This document shows, in pieces, positions 51,746 to 61,675 of a DNA stretch of 64,000 nucleotides. The notes under the pieces are model-generated. The model saw only the letters and a list, made by a program, of their open reading frames with translations, was not told the origin of the DNA and did not search any database. Position 1 is the first letter of the stretch. Each line of letters starts with the position of its first letter. Source of the DNA: Promicromonospora sp. MEB111 (lineage in GTDB: Bacteria; Actinomycetota; Actinomycetes; Actinomycetales; Cellulomonadaceae); NCBI RefSeq assembly GCF_030209445.1, contig NZ_JARVSD010000011.1:310001-374000 (forward strand), in the 5' to 3' direction. The position numbers and the translations under genes were made by a program.

Positions 51746-52897
51746 TCAGAGGCCGCCGACGCCCAGCATCTCCCGGACCTTCGCCACCGCGCCGGGGAGC
51801 ACCGCGCAGAAGCGGTCGACCTCGTCGGCCGTGGTGGACCGGTCCAGGGCGATCCGCACGTTGCCGTGCGTGAGCACGCCCATCGCGGCCAGCACGTGCG
51901 ACGGCTCCAGCGTGCTCGCGGTGCACGCCGAGCCCGAGCCGACCGCGAACCCGTGCCGGTCCAGCTCCGTCACGAGCGCCTCGCCGTCCACGTAGAGGAA
52001 CGAGAACGTGGCCACGTGGGGAAGCCGGTCGTCCGGGTCGCCCACCACCTCGACGTCGGGGATGCGCGCCACCGCGGCACGCACGCGCTCCACCAGCGCC
52101 CGGCGGCGCGCCTCCTGCGCCACGCGGTCGGACTCGACCGCCTGCAGAGCCACCGCGGCGGCGAACGCGAGCGGCACGCTCACGCCGCCCGGGGCCCACG
52201 GGTCCTCGTCCTCGGGCCCGACGGGCGCGGTGCGCACCCGCTGCCGGACGGCGAGGACGCCGACGCCGGCGGGCCCGCCCCAGTCGGCCGGGTCGGCGGC
52301 GAGGAGGTCCCAGGCGTCGGGCACCGCCACGTGCCCGACGCTCGCCCCGGCGTCGACCAGCAGGGGGACGGCGGCCGCGCGGGCCGCCTCGTGCACCGCC
52401 TCGACCGGCTGGACCGTGCCCACCTCGCCGTTCGCGTGCTGGAGCGCGGCCAGCGCGACGCCGGGAGCCCCGACCGCGGCGACCATGGCGTCGACGTCGA
52501 CCCGACCGAGCCGGTCGACGGGCACGGGACCGGTATCCCCCGCGGCGAGCGTCGCCGCGTGCAGCACGGCGGCGCGCTCGACGGCGCCGACGACGACCGC
52601 GGAACCGGCGCGCCGTCGGGCGGCGGCCGCCGACGCGACCGCGGCGTGGAGAGTGGCCGTGTGGCTCGGCGTGAACCGGACCTCCTGGCTCCGCGCGCCG
52701 AGCACGGCGGCGATCGCCTCGCGGGCGCCGTCGAGCAGCCGGGCCGCGCGGCGGCCCTCGGCGTGCAGCCGGCGGGGGTCGGCCCAGCCGTCGGCGAGGG
52801 CCTGCTCGAAGGCCTGCCGGGCGAGCGGGTGCCACGGGGCCCGCCCGCCGTTGTCGAGGTAGACCCGCTCGGGGACACCTGGGGTGGCGTGGCTCAC
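51746..52897 (-). CDS. Cysteine desulfurase-like protein lacking the PLP lysine
   Basis: This 383-residue class-V aminotransferase-fold protein has YLDNGGRAPWHP, RFTPSHTATLHAAV, ALQHANGEVGTVQPV, LLVDAGASVGHV and the persulfide-loop cysteine in GSGSACTASTLEPSHVL. Where IscS has SGHKIYGPKGIGALYVR, this protein reads DPADWGGPAGVGVLAVR, so the lysine is Asp (about residue 205) and the preceding His is Ala. The PLP-stacking His of TEHKAVL is replaced (VERAAVL), and one Asn of HVNNE is Gly. It should therefore not work as a PLP desulfurase. GTG 52897 follows AGGAGGA. It is upstream of the TusA gene and divergent from ctaC. Confidence 0.85.
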   Translation of the reverse strand: MSHATPGVPERVYLDNGGRAPWHPLARQAFEQALADGWADPRRLHAEGRRAARLLDGAREAIAAVLGARSQEVRFTPSHTATLHAAVASAAAARRRAGSAVVVGAVERAAVLHAATLAAGDTGPVPVDRLGRVDVDAMVAAVGAPGVALAALQHANGEVGTVQPVEAVHEAARAAAVPLLVDAGASVGHVAVPDAWDLLAADPADWGGPAGVGVLAVRQRVRTAPVGPEDEDPWAPGGVSVPLAFAAAVALQAVESDRVAQEARRRALVERVRAAVARIPDVEVVGDPDDRLPHVATFSFLYVDGEALVTELDRHGFAVGSGSACTASTLEPSHVLAAMGVLTHGNVRIALDRSTTADEVDRFCAVLPGAVAKVREMLGVGGL

Positions 52898-53077
52898 ACG
52901 TCCTCCTGCTCCTTGTGCCGTCCACCCGATCCTCGCACCCCTGCCGCGGTGCCTCGTGACGATCGTTCTGACACGACTTGGGTGGGTGTCCTGAACAGCG
53001 TCGATGTGTGCCCCAGGTGCGGAGTGCGTCACGTTCCCGCGGGCGCCTTCCGGGCATCATCAGGCCCCGGAGCGCGC

Positions 53078-53083
53078 TAGGCT
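53078..53083 (+). promoter_or_regulatory. Candidate -10 element for ctaC operon
   Basis: TAGGCT lies about 84 nt before the ctaC TTG start, in the gap shared with the desulfurase-like gene. It implies a leader of about 75 nt. Confidence 0.35.
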
Positions 53084-53166
53084 GCATCCCATCGAGGACG
53101 AAGGTTCTGCGTGGAGCTCGGGAGGAAACCGGTGCGACGCGCCGGACGAGACGTGAAAGGCCTCCC

Positions 53167-54090
53167 TTGCACTCGAAGCCACCTACCCGCACCCGGCGGG
53201 CCATCCTGCGTGCGTCGGCTCTTGCCGCCGCAGTCGCAGTGCTGGCCTCCGGCTGCGCAAGTGAATCCGTCCAGCGCGGATACCTGCCCGGCTACAGCGA
53301 CGGGGAGGTGACTAACCAGACCGAGCGCATCACCGACCTGTGGGTGGGCTCGTGGATCGCTGCCCTCGCCGTGGGCATCGTGACCTGGGGCCTGATGCTG
53401 TGGTGCATCGCGGCCTACCGGAAGCGCAAGGACGACCACCAGCTCCCGGTGCAGACGCGCTACCACCTGCCGCTCGAGCTCATGTACACGGCCGTGCCGA
53501 TCATCATGGTGTTGGTGCTGTTCTGGTACACCGACCGCGACGTGACGGCCATCAAGACCGTCGACGGCACCGCGACCGAGCACATCCAGGTCATCGGCAA
53601 GCAGTGGAGCTGGGACTTCAACTACCTCGACGCCGACGTGTACGACTACGGCGAGCACGAGGCGGACCCCGGCAGCGTCACGGCCGAGGACGAGCTCGAC
53701 GGCGCCGTCGGCACCTCGACGTCCTTCCCGACGCTCTACCTGCCGGTGAACGAGACGGTCGAGTTCACGCTCGACTCGCGCGACGTCATCCACTCGTTCT
53801 GGATCCCCGCGTTCCTGTACAAGCAGGACATGATCCCGAACCGGACCAACACGTTCCAGGTCACGCCGACCCGTGAGGGCACGTACGCCGGCAAGTGCGC
53901 CGAGCTCTGCGGCGAGTTCCACTCCGGCATGCTCTTCAACGTGAAGGTCGTGTCCGCCGAGGAGTACGACGCCCACATGGCGGAGCTCGAGGCGAAGGGT
54001 CAGACCGGCTCGCTCGGCATGGACCTCGCCCGCACCGCCGGCCCGGTGGAGGACCCGGCAGAAACACTGGAAGAGGAGGCTGGGCACTGA
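53167..54090 (+). CDS. ctaC: Cytochrome c oxidase subunit II
   Basis: This 307-residue CuA subunit of the aa3 oxidase has an N-terminal lipoprotein-type signal ending LASGCAS. Two membrane helices follow ([41 protein letters not shown]). The outer cupredoxin domain has [30 protein letters not shown] and the CuA motif [17 protein letters not shown] 53167 is chosen because it gives the short basic N-terminus of the family and AAAGG lies about 7 nt before it. It overlaps ctaD by 1 nt (TGATG). Electrons come from QcrC. Confidence 0.93.
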   Translation: MHSKPPTRTRRAILRASALAAAVAVLASGCASESVQRGYLPGYSDGEVTNQTERITDLWVGSWIAALAVGIVTWGLMLWCIAAYRKRKDDHQLPVQTRYHLPLELMYTAVPIIMVLVLFWYTDRDVTAIKTVDGTATEHIQVIGKQWSWDFNYLDADVYDYGEHEADPGSVTAEDELDGAVGTSTSFPTLYLPVNETVEFTLDSRDVIHSFWIPAFLYKQDMIPNRTNTFQVTPTREGTYAGKCAELCGEFHSGMLFNVKVVSAEEYDAHMAELEAKGQTGSLGMDLARTAGPVEDPAETLEEEAGH

Positions 54091-55904
54091 TGGCCGCAGC
54101 GACCACGACCGAGCTGATCCCGGGCCTGGCGCCCGGGAGGCAGACGCTCGGCCGGACCGTCATCAAGTGGATCACGTCCACTGACCACAAGACGATCGGG
54201 TACCTCTACCTGATCACGTCGTTCATCTTCTTCTGCATCGGCGGCCTGATGGCCCTGCTGATCCGGGCCGAGCTCTTCGCGCCGGGCATCCAGCTGGTGC
54301 AGAGCAAGGAGCAGTACAACCAGCTCTTCACGATGCACGGCACGATCATGCTGCTGCTGTTCGCCACCCCGCTGTTCGCGGGTTTCGCGAACGTGATCAT
54401 GCCGCTCCAGATCGGCGCGCCCGACGTCGCGTTCCCGCGGCTGAACATGTTCGCCTACTGGCTGTACCTGTTCGGCGGCCTCATCACGGTGGCCGGTTTC
54501 CTGACCCCGCAGGGTGCCGCGTCGTTCGGCTGGTTCGCCTACGCGCCGCTGTCGACCACGACCTACAGTCCAGGGTTGGGAGGAGACCTCTGGGTCTTCG
54601 GCCTGGCGCTGGCCGGTTTCGGCACGATCCTCGGTGCGGTCAACTTCATCACCACGATCATCACGATGCGTGCGCCGGGCATGACCATGTTCCGGATGTC
54701 GATCTTCACCTGGAACACGCTGGTCACCAGCCTCCTGGTGCTGATGGCGTTCCCGCCCCTGGCCGCGGCACTGTTCGCGCTGGGTGCCGACCGCCGTCTC
54801 GACGCGCAGATCTTCAACCCGGAGAACGGCGGCGCCATCCTCTGGCAGCACCTCTTCTGGTTCTTCGGTCACCCCGAGGTGTACATCATCGCGCTGCCGT
54901 TCTTCGGCATCGTGTCCGAGATCTTCCCGGTCTTCAGCCGCAAGCCGATCTTCGGCTACACGGGCCTGGTCTACGCGACCATCGCCATCGCCGCGCTGTC
55001 GGTGACGGTGTGGGCGCACCACATGTACGTGACCGGCGCCGTCATGCTGCCGTTCTTCGCGTTCATGACGATGCTCATCGCGGTGCCGACCGGCGTGAAG
55101 TTCTTCAACTGGATCGGCACGCTCTGGCGAGGAAAACTCACGTTCGAGACACCGATGCTCTGGTCCATCGGCTTCCTCGTGACCTTCCTCTTCGGCGGTC
55201 TGACCGGCATCATCCTGTCGAGCCCGGCGCTGGACTTCCAGCTCTCCGACTCGTACTTCGTGGTGGCGCACTTCCACTACGTGGTCTTCGGCACCGTCGT
55301 GTTCGCGATGTTCGCCGGGTTCTACTTCTGGTGGCCCAAGATGACCGGCCGCATGCTGTCGGAGCGCCTGGGCAAGGTGCACTTCTGGATGCTCTTCGTC
55401 GGCTTCCACACCACGTTCCTCATCCAGCACTGGCTGGGTGTGGAGGGCATGCCGCGCCGCTACGCGGACTACATGCCGCAGGAGGGCTTCACCTGGGAGA
55501 ACCAGGTGTCCACGATCGGCGCGTTCATCCTCGCCGCGTCCACCCTGCCGTTCCTCTGGAACGTCTACATCACCTGGCGCAAGGCGCCCAAGGTCACGGT
55601 CGACGACCCGTGGGGCTACGGCCGCTCCCTGGAGTGGGCCACGTCCTGCCCGCCGCCGCGGCACAACTTCGCCTCGCTCCCGCGCATCCGCTCGGAGTCG
55701 CCGGCGTTCGACCTGCACCACCCCGAGGTCGTCGCGATGGAGCACCCGGAGTACAACCGCGGTGTGCTCGACAACATCTACGGCGAGGCGGACCGGCGCG
55801 GTCAGGACAAGCAGGCCCAGCAGCGCGCCGCGCACGGCGGCGGCGAGTCGGGTCAGAGCAGCACGACCATCGTTGACCAGCCGGACGAGGGGACCAGCAA
55901 GTGA
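54090..55904 (+). CDS. ctaD: Cytochrome c oxidase subunit I
   Basis: This 604-residue heme-copper subunit has twelve membrane helices. It has [12 protein letters not shown], heme a ligand region [37 protein letters not shown] with the HPEVY cross-link, HHMYVTG for CuB, and [24 protein letters not shown] with the heme a3/a histidines. The C-terminal tail is long and hydrophilic ([20 protein letters not shown] onwards). The start ATG overlaps the ctaC stop, and the stop overlaps ctaF by 4 nt. It forms the proton-pumping core. Confidence 0.97.
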   Translation: MAAATTTELIPGLAPGRQTLGRTVIKWITSTDHKTIGYLYLITSFIFFCIGGLMALLIRAELFAPGIQLVQSKEQYNQLFTMHGTIMLLLFATPLFAGFANVIMPLQIGAPDVAFPRLNMFAYWLYLFGGLITVAGFLTPQGAASFGWFAYAPLSTTTYSPGLGGDLWVFGLALAGFGTILGAVNFITTIITMRAPGMTMFRMSIFTWNTLVTSLLVLMAFPPLAAALFALGADRRLDAQIFNPENGGAILWQHLFWFFGHPEVYIIALPFFGIVSEIFPVFSRKPIFGYTGLVYATIAIAALSVTVWAHHMYVTGAVMLPFFAFMTMLIAVPTGVKFFNWIGTLWRGKLTFETPMLWSIGFLVTFLFGGLTGIILSSPALDFQLSDSYFVVAHFHYVVFGTVVFAMFAGFYFWWPKMTGRMLSERLGKVHFWMLFVGFHTTFLIQHWLGVEGMPRRYADYMPQEGFTWENQVSTIGAFILAASTLPFLWNVYITWRKAPKVTVDDPWGYGRSLEWATSCPPPRHNFASLPRIRSESPAFDLHHPEVVAMEHPEYNRGVLDNIYGEADRRGQDKQAQQRAAHGGGESGQSSTTIVDQPDEGTSK

Positions 55905-56302
55905 AGATCGAGAGTCGCCTGTTCCTCTGGGGCACGCCCTTCTTCGTCCTGGCCGGAGTCGTCTACGGCTTCATGACGGACTGGCAGGAGCCGGTCGGCT
56001 ACCTGGGCATGCCGCTGGTCGGCGCCCTGGTGGCGATGATCGGCGCGTACCTGACGCTGACGGCCCGGCGCATCGACGCCCGGCCCGAGGACGACCCGAA
56101 CGGCAACATCGAGGACGCCGCGGGCGACCAGGGCGTCTACGCGCCCTGGAGCTGGTGGCCGCTCGCGATCGCGGGCTCCGCCGCGATCTGCTTCCTCGGC
56201 CTGGCCGTGGGCTGGTGGGTGCTCTACATCGGCTTCTGCGTGGCGATCATCGCGCTGGTGGGCTGGGTGTTCGAGTACTCGCGAGGCATCCACTCGCACT
56301 GA
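55901..56302 (+). CDS. ctaF: Actinobacterial cytochrome c oxidase subunit IV
   Basis: This 133-residue subunit is specific to the actinobacterial aa3 oxidase. It has four helices in two hairpins ([41 protein letters not shown]; then [37 protein letters not shown]) with a hydrophilic middle. GTG 55901 overlaps the ctaD stop, so translation is coupled. A terminator follows. Confidence 0.92.
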   Translation: MKIESRLFLWGTPFFVLAGVVYGFMTDWQEPVGYLGMPLVGALVAMIGAYLTLTARRIDARPEDDPNGNIEDAAGDQGVYAPWSWWPLAIAGSAAICFLGLAVGWWVLYIGFCVAIIALVGWVFEYSRGIHSH

Positions 56303-56327
56303 GCTCGTCCTCACTGCTTTTCACGGC

Positions 56328-56381
56328 CGACCCGGCGTCGGAGCGTGCCCTCGTGCGAGGGTGTGCCCCGACGCCGGGTCG
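56328..56381 (+). terminator. Two-stem terminator after ctaF
   Basis: Outer arms CGACCCGGCGTCGG (56328-56341) and its complement (56368-56381) enclose an inner stem CCCTCG/CGAGGG, and CTTCGTTTTC follows. It closes the ctaC-ctaD-ctaF unit. Confidence 0.75.
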
Positions 56382-56514
56382 CTTCGTTTTCACCCGGTAG
56401 TTCACCCGCTGCCGACGGTGTCCTGGGAGTCCACCGTGGTGAGATCGACTGTTCGCTGGCCGGTTCCCCGAGGCAACCTGTGCGTCGGCCGGAGGGCGAG
56501 CAGGAAGGCCAACA

Positions 56515-57366
56515 GTGCGTTACTCCAAGACGGTGGTGCTGGCGACGGCGGGCGTGCTCGCCGTGGGCCTCGGCGGCTGCGCGGCAACCTCGAGCGGCTC
56601 CGCTGACGAGGCTGCCCCCACCGAGGCGGCGCAGACCCAGGTCGAGCTGACCCAGGCCTCGTTCGTCGAGGAGCTCTCCGCGGCACAGACCGAGGCGGGC
56701 ACCGTCCACATGTCGATGGGCTACTCGGGCGCGGGGGCCGAGGAAGCCGGGCTGGCGGGCGCTCCCCTCGAGGCCGACATCGACCTGGCCGACCCGAAGA
56801 ACCCGGCGATGGCGATGACGATGGAAATCGAGGGCGAGACCGCTGACATGGTCCTCGTCGACGGCGACTTCTACATGAACATGGGCGAGACGACGTCCGG
56901 CAAGTTCCTGAGCCTGACCGAGGCCGGCGAGTCCGACAACCCGATGGGCACGCTCTTCAAGGGCATGGGCGACGCCATGCGGAGCAGCCTGGAGGACATG
57001 GACCCGGCCGCGCAGCTCCAGGGCATGGAGGGGGCCATCACGTCGTTCGAGAAGTCCGGCCCGGAGACGGTCGACGGCGTCGAGACGGACGTCTACACGC
57101 TGCTCGTCGACCCGACCAAGATGACCGGCCCCCAGGTGGAGGACCTGCCCGAGGACATGCTGGCGCAGATGGGCGAGATGGAGATCGTCTACCACGTGGA
57201 CGAGGACAACCTGGCACGTGCGCTGGTCATGACGATGGACGTCGAGGGCAAGCCCCTGGTGGCCAGCGGCACCTTCACCGGCTGGGGCGAGCCCGTCGAC
57301 GTGGCCGCCCCGACCGGCGACCAGCTCGTGAGCATCGACGAGCTGACCGAGGGCATGCTCGGCTGA
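56515..57366 (+). CDS. LppX/LprAFG-like lipoprotein
   Basis: This 283-residue lipoprotein has signal MRYSKTVVLATAGVLAVG and lipobox LGGC (Cys at about 22). The mature protein resembles the LppX/LprAFG fold, which carries lipids in mycobacteria, with antiparallel strands (MAMTMEIEGETADMVLVDGDFYMNMGE, VDGVETDVYTLLVDPTKM, MEIVYHVDEDNLARALVM). The role here is unknown. GTG 56515 follows AGGAAGG. The surrounding genes are oxidase and trpD genes, with no lipid-export operon nearby. Confidence 0.82.
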   Translation: MRYSKTVVLATAGVLAVGLGGCAATSSGSADEAAPTEAAQTQVELTQASFVEELSAAQTEAGTVHMSMGYSGAGAEEAGLAGAPLEADIDLADPKNPAMAMTMEIEGETADMVLVDGDFYMNMGETTSGKFLSLTEAGESDNPMGTLFKGMGDAMRSSLEDMDPAAQLQGMEGAITSFEKSGPETVDGVETDVYTLLVDPTKMTGPQVEDLPEDMLAQMGEMEIVYHVDEDNLARALVMTMDVEGKPLVASGTFTGWGEPVDVAAPTGDQLVSIDELTEGMLG

Positions 57367-57383
57367 TCCCCTGCGCTGCTGTG

Positions 57384-58433
57384 CTACCTCGCGGCCTGGG
57401 CCCAGCGCTCCAGGGTGGCCTGCGCCGCCCCGGAGTCCACGGCCTGGGCCGCGAGGCCGATGCCGGCGGTGAGGCGTTCCACGAGCGTGCCGGAGCCGGT
57501 ACCGGGCAGCGTGCCGTCGGCGACGAGGCCCGAGGCCGCGTTGAGCAGCACGGTCTCGCGGACCGGACCGGACTCGCCCGCCAGCACGGCGCGGGCGACG
57601 CCCGCGTTGTAGGCGGCGTCGTGGCCGCGCAGGTCCTCGACCTTGATGCGCGTCAGGCCGAGGTCGTCGGCGGGGTCGATGCGGTGTTCGGTGACCGTGC
57701 CCCCGGACACCTCCCAGACGGTGGCACCCGCGGTCGCGGCGAGCTCGTCCAGGCCCTCGTCCCCGCGGAAGACCAGCGCGGACTTGCCCCGCTCGGCGAA
57801 GACGCCCGCCATCAGCGGCGCCATCCGCGCGTCGGCGCAGCCCACGGCGGCCGCGCGCGGCTGGGCCGGGTTCGTGAGCGGGCCCAGGAAGTTGAAGACC
57901 GTGGGCACGCCCAGTTCCTTGCGGGTCACGCCCGCGTGGCGCATGGACGGGTGGAAAGCCGCGGCGAAGCAGAAGGTGATGCCCGCCTCGCGCGCGATCT
58001 GCGCGACGCGCTCCGGCGGGTGGTCCAGGCGGATGCCGAGCTCCTCCAGCACGTCCGCGCTGCCCGACGACGACGACGCCGCCCGGTTGCCGTGCTTCAC
58101 CACCCGCAGGCCGGCGCCCGCGATGACCACGGAGGCCATCGTGGAGATGTTCACGGTGTGCGCGCGGTCGCCGCCGGTGCCGACGATGTCCACCGACGGC
58201 CCGGGCACGTCGATGCGCACCGCGTGCTCGATCATGGAGTCGGTCAGGCCCGCGAGCTCCTCGACGGTCTCGCCCTTGGCCCGCAGCGCCACGAGGAAGC
58301 CGGCGAGCTGGACGGGGGAGACCTCACCGGTCATCACCCGGTCCATCGCCCAGCGGGCCTCCTGCTGGCTCAGGTCGGTGCCGGTCATGAGCCCGGCGAG
58401 CAGACCGGACCAGGTGGGTGCCTCGAGGTTCAC
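57384..58433 (-). CDS. trpD: Anthranilate phosphoribosyltransferase
   Basis: TrpD joins anthranilate to PRPP in tryptophan synthesis. The 349-residue protein has [19 protein letters not shown] (PRPP loop), [73 protein letters not shown] and [13 protein letters not shown] 58433 overlaps the stop of the receiver-protein gene (GTGA), so the two are coupled. No other trp gene lies next to it, unlike in many bacteria. Confidence 0.94.
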   Translation of the reverse strand: MNLEAPTWSGLLAGLMTGTDLSQQEARWAMDRVMTGEVSPVQLAGFLVALRAKGETVEELAGLTDSMIEHAVRIDVPGPSVDIVGTGGDRAHTVNISTMASVVIAGAGLRVVKHGNRAASSSSGSADVLEELGIRLDHPPERVAQIAREAGITFCFAAAFHPSMRHAGVTRKELGVPTVFNFLGPLTNPAQPRAAAVGCADARMAPLMAGVFAERGKSALVFRGDEGLDELAATAGATVWEVSGGTVTEHRIDPADDLGLTRIKVEDLRGHDAAYNAGVARAVLAGESGPVRETVLLNAASGLVADGTLPGTGSGTLVERLTAGIGLAAQAVDSGAAQATLERWAQAAR

Positions 58434-58891
58434 GCGGTACCCGCCGTCGAGGGGGCGAGCAGGCGCGCGACGGCCTCCTGGACCTTGATGGCGTCGAGCG
58501 GGCGCGCCACCACGCCGTCGGCCAGGGACCAGGTCGCGAGCCAGGCGTCCGCCGGGCGGCCCGTGAGGACCAGCACCGGGGGGCACTCGTAGATCTCGTT
58601 CTTGAGCTGGCGGCACAGCCCCATGCCGCCGGCCTGGTCGGCCTCTCCGTCGAGGACGAGCAGGTCCCACGTCTCGTTGTCGGCCTTGTCCACCACGGCG
58701 GCCGCGGTGGCGGCCTCGGCCCACACGATGTCGGGCGCGCCCGCGTGCAGGCGGGGGCCGACGGCGAGGCGTACCTGCTCACGCACCGTCCGGTCGTCGC
58801 TGTACAGGAGGACTCGCGGGCTCGACGTCGCGCTGGGGGAGGGCGTACCGCTCGTGCCTGCGCTGGTCACTTCCGTCGTCATGCCGGTCAT
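58430..58891 (-). CDS. Orphan receiver-domain protein
   Basis: This 153-residue single-domain response-regulator-like protein has [20 protein letters not shown] (acidic pair), [18 protein letters not shown] with the likely phospho-acceptor Asp, [16 protein letters not shown] (Thr), and [14 protein letters not shown] where the usual Lys of the KP motif is Arg. There is no output domain and no histidine kinase nearby. It is translationally coupled to trpD. ATG 58889-58891 has CACGAT 6 nt before it; ATG 58882 is a second possible start. It is divergent from ctaE. Confidence 0.8.
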   Translation of the reverse strand: MTGMTTEVTSAGTSGTPSPSATSSPRVLLYSDDRTVREQVRLAVGPRLHAGAPDIVWAEAATAAAVVDKADNETWDLLVLDGEADQAGGMGLCRQLKNEIYECPPVLVLTGRPADAWLATWSLADGVVARPLDAIKVQEAVARLLAPSTAGTA

Positions 58892-58897
58892 GCGTCG

Positions 58898-58903
58898 ATC
58901 GTG
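58898..58903 (-). promoter_or_regulatory. Predicted -10 element, leaderless receiver gene
   Basis: On the minus strand, CACGAT is followed by CGACGC and then the ATG at 58891. Confidence 0.45.
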
Positions 58904-59065
58904 GCACAGACCCCGCTCCGACGGCAGATATGTCCACGCCCTTTTCATGGCACTCTGCAGAATGGCGTCAGCAAGAGACGCCCCAGGTAGGGCGTTGAGT
59001 GGACTTTGTGAGATTCGACGCGAGCGTCCGTGACGGTTCGGCGTTCGGGACACGCGAACGTCGGC

Positions 59066-59071
59066 CATAAT
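59066..59071 (+). promoter_or_regulatory. Predicted -10 element for ctaE
   Basis: CATAAT overlaps the first ATG of ctaE and lies 7 nt before an in-frame GTG at 59079. If it is used, the mRNA starts at that GTG. Confidence 0.45.
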
Positions 59072-59723
59072 GGCTGTCGTGTCGACCGCAACGGCTGCAG
59101 CCACCCCCACGCACCAGCACGTGACAGTCAATCGTCCGAACCCGGTCTCGGTCGGGACGATCGTCTGGCTCGCGAGCGAGCTCATGTTCTTCGCAGCGCT
59201 CTTCGCGATGTACTTCACCGTCCGGCAGACCATGCCGGCCGAGGAGTGGGCGCTGCAGGCGGACAAGCTGAACATCACCTTCTCCACGATCAACACGATC
59301 GTCCTGGTGCTGTCCTCCTTCACCTGCCAGTGGGCGGTCTTCAAGGCCGAGCAGTTCAAGCCGTCGCGCTCCGGGAAGCTCTTCCAGTTCTGGACCTGGG
59401 GCATGCACGAGTGGCTGACCATGACCTACCTCATGGGCGCGTTCTTCATCGGCGGCCAGATCTTCGAGTACACCGAGCTGGTGCACGAGGGTCTGACCAT
59501 CTCGTCCAGCGCGTACGGGTCGGTCTTCTACATGACCACCGGCTTCCACGGTCTGCACGTGACCGGCGGTCTGATCGCCTTCCTCTTCGTGCTCGGCCGC
59601 TCGTTCGCCGCCAAGCGCTTCGGTCACCACGAGGCCACCACCACGATTGTCACGTCCTACTACTGGCACTTCGTCGACGTGGTGTGGATCGCGCTCTTCG
59701 CGGTGATCTACCTGCTGCGCTGA
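59070..59723 (+). CDS. ctaE: Cytochrome c oxidase subunit III
   Basis: This 217-residue five-helix subunit has [99 protein letters not shown] and [24 protein letters not shown]. It belongs to the aa3 oxidase encoded at 53-56 kb. ATG 59070 is reported, but a CATAAT hexamer overlaps it and GTG 59079 (STATAAATP start) would suit a leaderless mRNA. It leads the qcrCAB genes by 105 nt, as in most actinobacteria. Confidence 0.95.
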   Translation: MAVVSTATAAATPTHQHVTVNRPNPVSVGTIVWLASELMFFAALFAMYFTVRQTMPAEEWALQADKLNITFSTINTIVLVLSSFTCQWAVFKAEQFKPSRSGKLFQFWTWGMHEWLTMTYLMGAFFIGGQIFEYTELVHEGLTISSSAYGSVFYMTTGFHGLHVTGGLIAFLFVLGRSFAAKRFGHHEATTTIVTSYYWHFVDVVWIALFAVIYLLR

Positions 59724-59828
59724 CCGGTCGCGCGGTCGCCCCCGGGCAGCCGCGCCTCACGGCCACGTGCGGTGGCATAGGTTCATAACAGAGAAGCTCA
59801 ACACTCACAGCGAGACGAGGAAATTTTC

Positions 59829-60608
59829 GTGAAGGCACTCGCCGCCCGCAGGCACCACCGGCTGGCGCCGGTCGTACTCCTGCTGCTGGCGCTGCTGACC
59901 ACGGGCGGCGTCTACGCCGCCCTGGCTCCGAGCACGGCTAAGGCCGAGACCGTCAGCACCGCGGACATCGAGACCGGTAAGAAGCTGTTCCAGGCCAACT
60001 GCGCGACGTGCCACGGCGCGAACGCCGAGGGCACCGACGGCGTGCCGTCCCTGGTGGGCGTCGGCGCTGCCGCCGTCGACTTCCAGGTGTCGACCGGCCG
60101 CATGCCGATGCAGATGAACGGCCCGCAGGCCGAGGCCAAGCCGCCGCAGTTCGACGCGGAGCAGACCGCGGCGCTGGCCGCGTACGTCGCCTCGCTGGGC
60201 GCCGGCCCGGCCATCCCGACCGACGAGCAGGTCGACCCGACGCAGGGTGACCCCTCGAACGGCATGGCCCTCTTCCGCACCAACTGCGCCATGTGCCACA
60301 ACGCCGTGGGCGCCGGCGGCGCACTCTCGGAGGGCAAGTTCGCCCCCGCGCTCTGGGAGACGTCGGAGCGGAACATCTACCAGGCGATGCTCACCGGCCC
60401 GCAGTCGATGCCGGTGTTCAACGACGCGAACATCACGCCGGACGAGAAGCGCGACATCGTGTCGTTCCTCGTCGAGCAGCGCGAGGGTTCGGCCGGCGGT
60501 AACGCGCTCGGCGCCCTCGGACCGGTGTCCGAAGGTCTCTGGGCCTTCGTGATCGGCCTCGGCCTGCTCATCGGCGCCGCAGTGTGGATCGGAGCGAAGT
60601 CCTCGTGA
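59829..60608 (+). CDS. qcrC: Di-heme cytochrome c of the bc1 complex
   Basis: This 259-residue membrane-tethered cytochrome cc has an N-terminal helix (APVVLLLLALLTTGGVYAAL), heme site 1 NCATCHG, heme site 2 NCAMCHN, and a C-terminal membrane helix (LWAFVIGLGLLIGAAVWIG). Two c-type hemes replace a soluble cytochrome c and pass electrons straight to CtaC. GTG 59829 follows GAGGAAATTTTC. It overlaps qcrA by 4 nt (GTGA). Confidence 0.96.
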   Translation: MKALAARRHHRLAPVVLLLLALLTTGGVYAALAPSTAKAETVSTADIETGKKLFQANCATCHGANAEGTDGVPSLVGVGAAAVDFQVSTGRMPMQMNGPQAEAKPPQFDAEQTAALAAYVASLGAGPAIPTDEQVDPTQGDPSNGMALFRTNCAMCHNAVGAGGALSEGKFAPALWETSERNIYQAMLTGPQSMPVFNDANITPDEKRDIVSFLVEQREGSAGGNALGALGPVSEGLWAFVIGLGLLIGAAVWIGAKSS

Positions 60609-61675
60609 GCGAGAACCAGAACAACCCCGCCGACACCTCGCACGAGGTGACGGTCACCCCCGAGGCGGGTACCGCCGTCGGGCACCCGGAGCGGTTCCCG
60701 GACCCGGGCGTCCCGGACCACAAGCACCGTCTGACGGACACCGACCCGCGCGCCGCCAAGCGCGCCGAGCGGACCGTCACCATCCTCTTCGTCCTGTCGA
60801 TCCTGGGCACGGTCGGTTCGATCGTCGCCTACGTGATGGTCCCGCCGGACGGCACCACCTCGGGTGTCCGCCTGTCGACCCTGCTGCTCGGCCTCTGCCT
60901 CGCGGTGTCGCTGCTGGGCATCGGCATCGCCGGCATCCACTGGGCCAAGTCGCTCATGGGCGACAAGGAGATGGTCCAGGAGCGGCACCCGCTCGCGACG
61001 AACGAGGAGGACCGCGCCATCGCGGTCCAGGACCTGAACGAGGGCCTCGCCGACTCGGGCGTCGTCGGACGCCGGGGCGTGCTCAAGGGCGCCTTCTTCG
61101 GTGCCCTGGCGCTGTTCCCGCTGGCCATCGCGGTGCCGCTGATCGGCTCCGTGGGCGGCGACTGGAACGTCTCCAAGTTCAAGCACACGATGTGGAAGAA
61201 CGGCACGCGCCTGGCGATCGACCCCTCGGGCCGGCCCATCAAGGCCGCCGACGTCACCGTCGGCTCCGTCTTCCACGTGATCCCGGAGACCACCGAGGAG
61301 TTCCGCTCCACGCACGAGTGGATCAACGAGAAGTCCAAGGCCGTGGTGCTGATGGTCCGCCTCAACCCGGAGGACCTCCGCACGGACCAGTCGCCCGAGG
61401 GCGAGACCTGGTCGCACGAGGGGATCGTCGCCTACTCGAAGATCTGCACGCACGTGGGCTGCCCGGTGGCCCTGTACGAGCAGCAGACCCACCACCTCCT
61501 GTGCCCCTGCCACCAGTCGACGTTCGACATCGCGGACAGCGCGAAGGTCGTCTTCGGCCCGGCCAACCGCCGGCTGCCGCAGCTGCCGATCACGGTCGAC
61601 GACGAGGGCTACCTCGTGGCGCAGGACGACTTCGCCGAGCCCATCGGCCCGAGCTTCTGGGAGCGCCTGAAGTGA
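60605..61675 (+). CDS. qcrA: Rieske iron-sulfur subunit of the bc1 complex
   Basis: This 356-residue actinobacterial Rieske protein has three membrane helices (VTILFVLSILGTVGSIVAYVM; LSTLLLGLCLAVSLLGIGIAG; GVLKGAFFGALALFPLAIAVP). The C-terminal domain has the 2Fe-2S ligands in CTHVGCPVALY and CPCHQSTFD. It moves electrons from menaquinol to QcrC. GTG 60605 overlaps the qcrC stop, and its stop overlaps qcrB. Confidence 0.96.
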   Translation: MSENQNNPADTSHEVTVTPEAGTAVGHPERFPDPGVPDHKHRLTDTDPRAAKRAERTVTILFVLSILGTVGSIVAYVMVPPDGTTSGVRLSTLLLGLCLAVSLLGIGIAGIHWAKSLMGDKEMVQERHPLATNEEDRAIAVQDLNEGLADSGVVGRRGVLKGAFFGALALFPLAIAVPLIGSVGGDWNVSKFKHTMWKNGTRLAIDPSGRPIKAADVTVGSVFHVIPETTEEFRSTHEWINEKSKAVVLMVRLNPEDLRTDQSPEGETWSHEGIVAYSKICTHVGCPVALYEQQTHHLLCPCHQSTFDIADSAKVVFGPANRRLPQLPITVDDEGYLVAQDDFAEPIGPSFWERLK

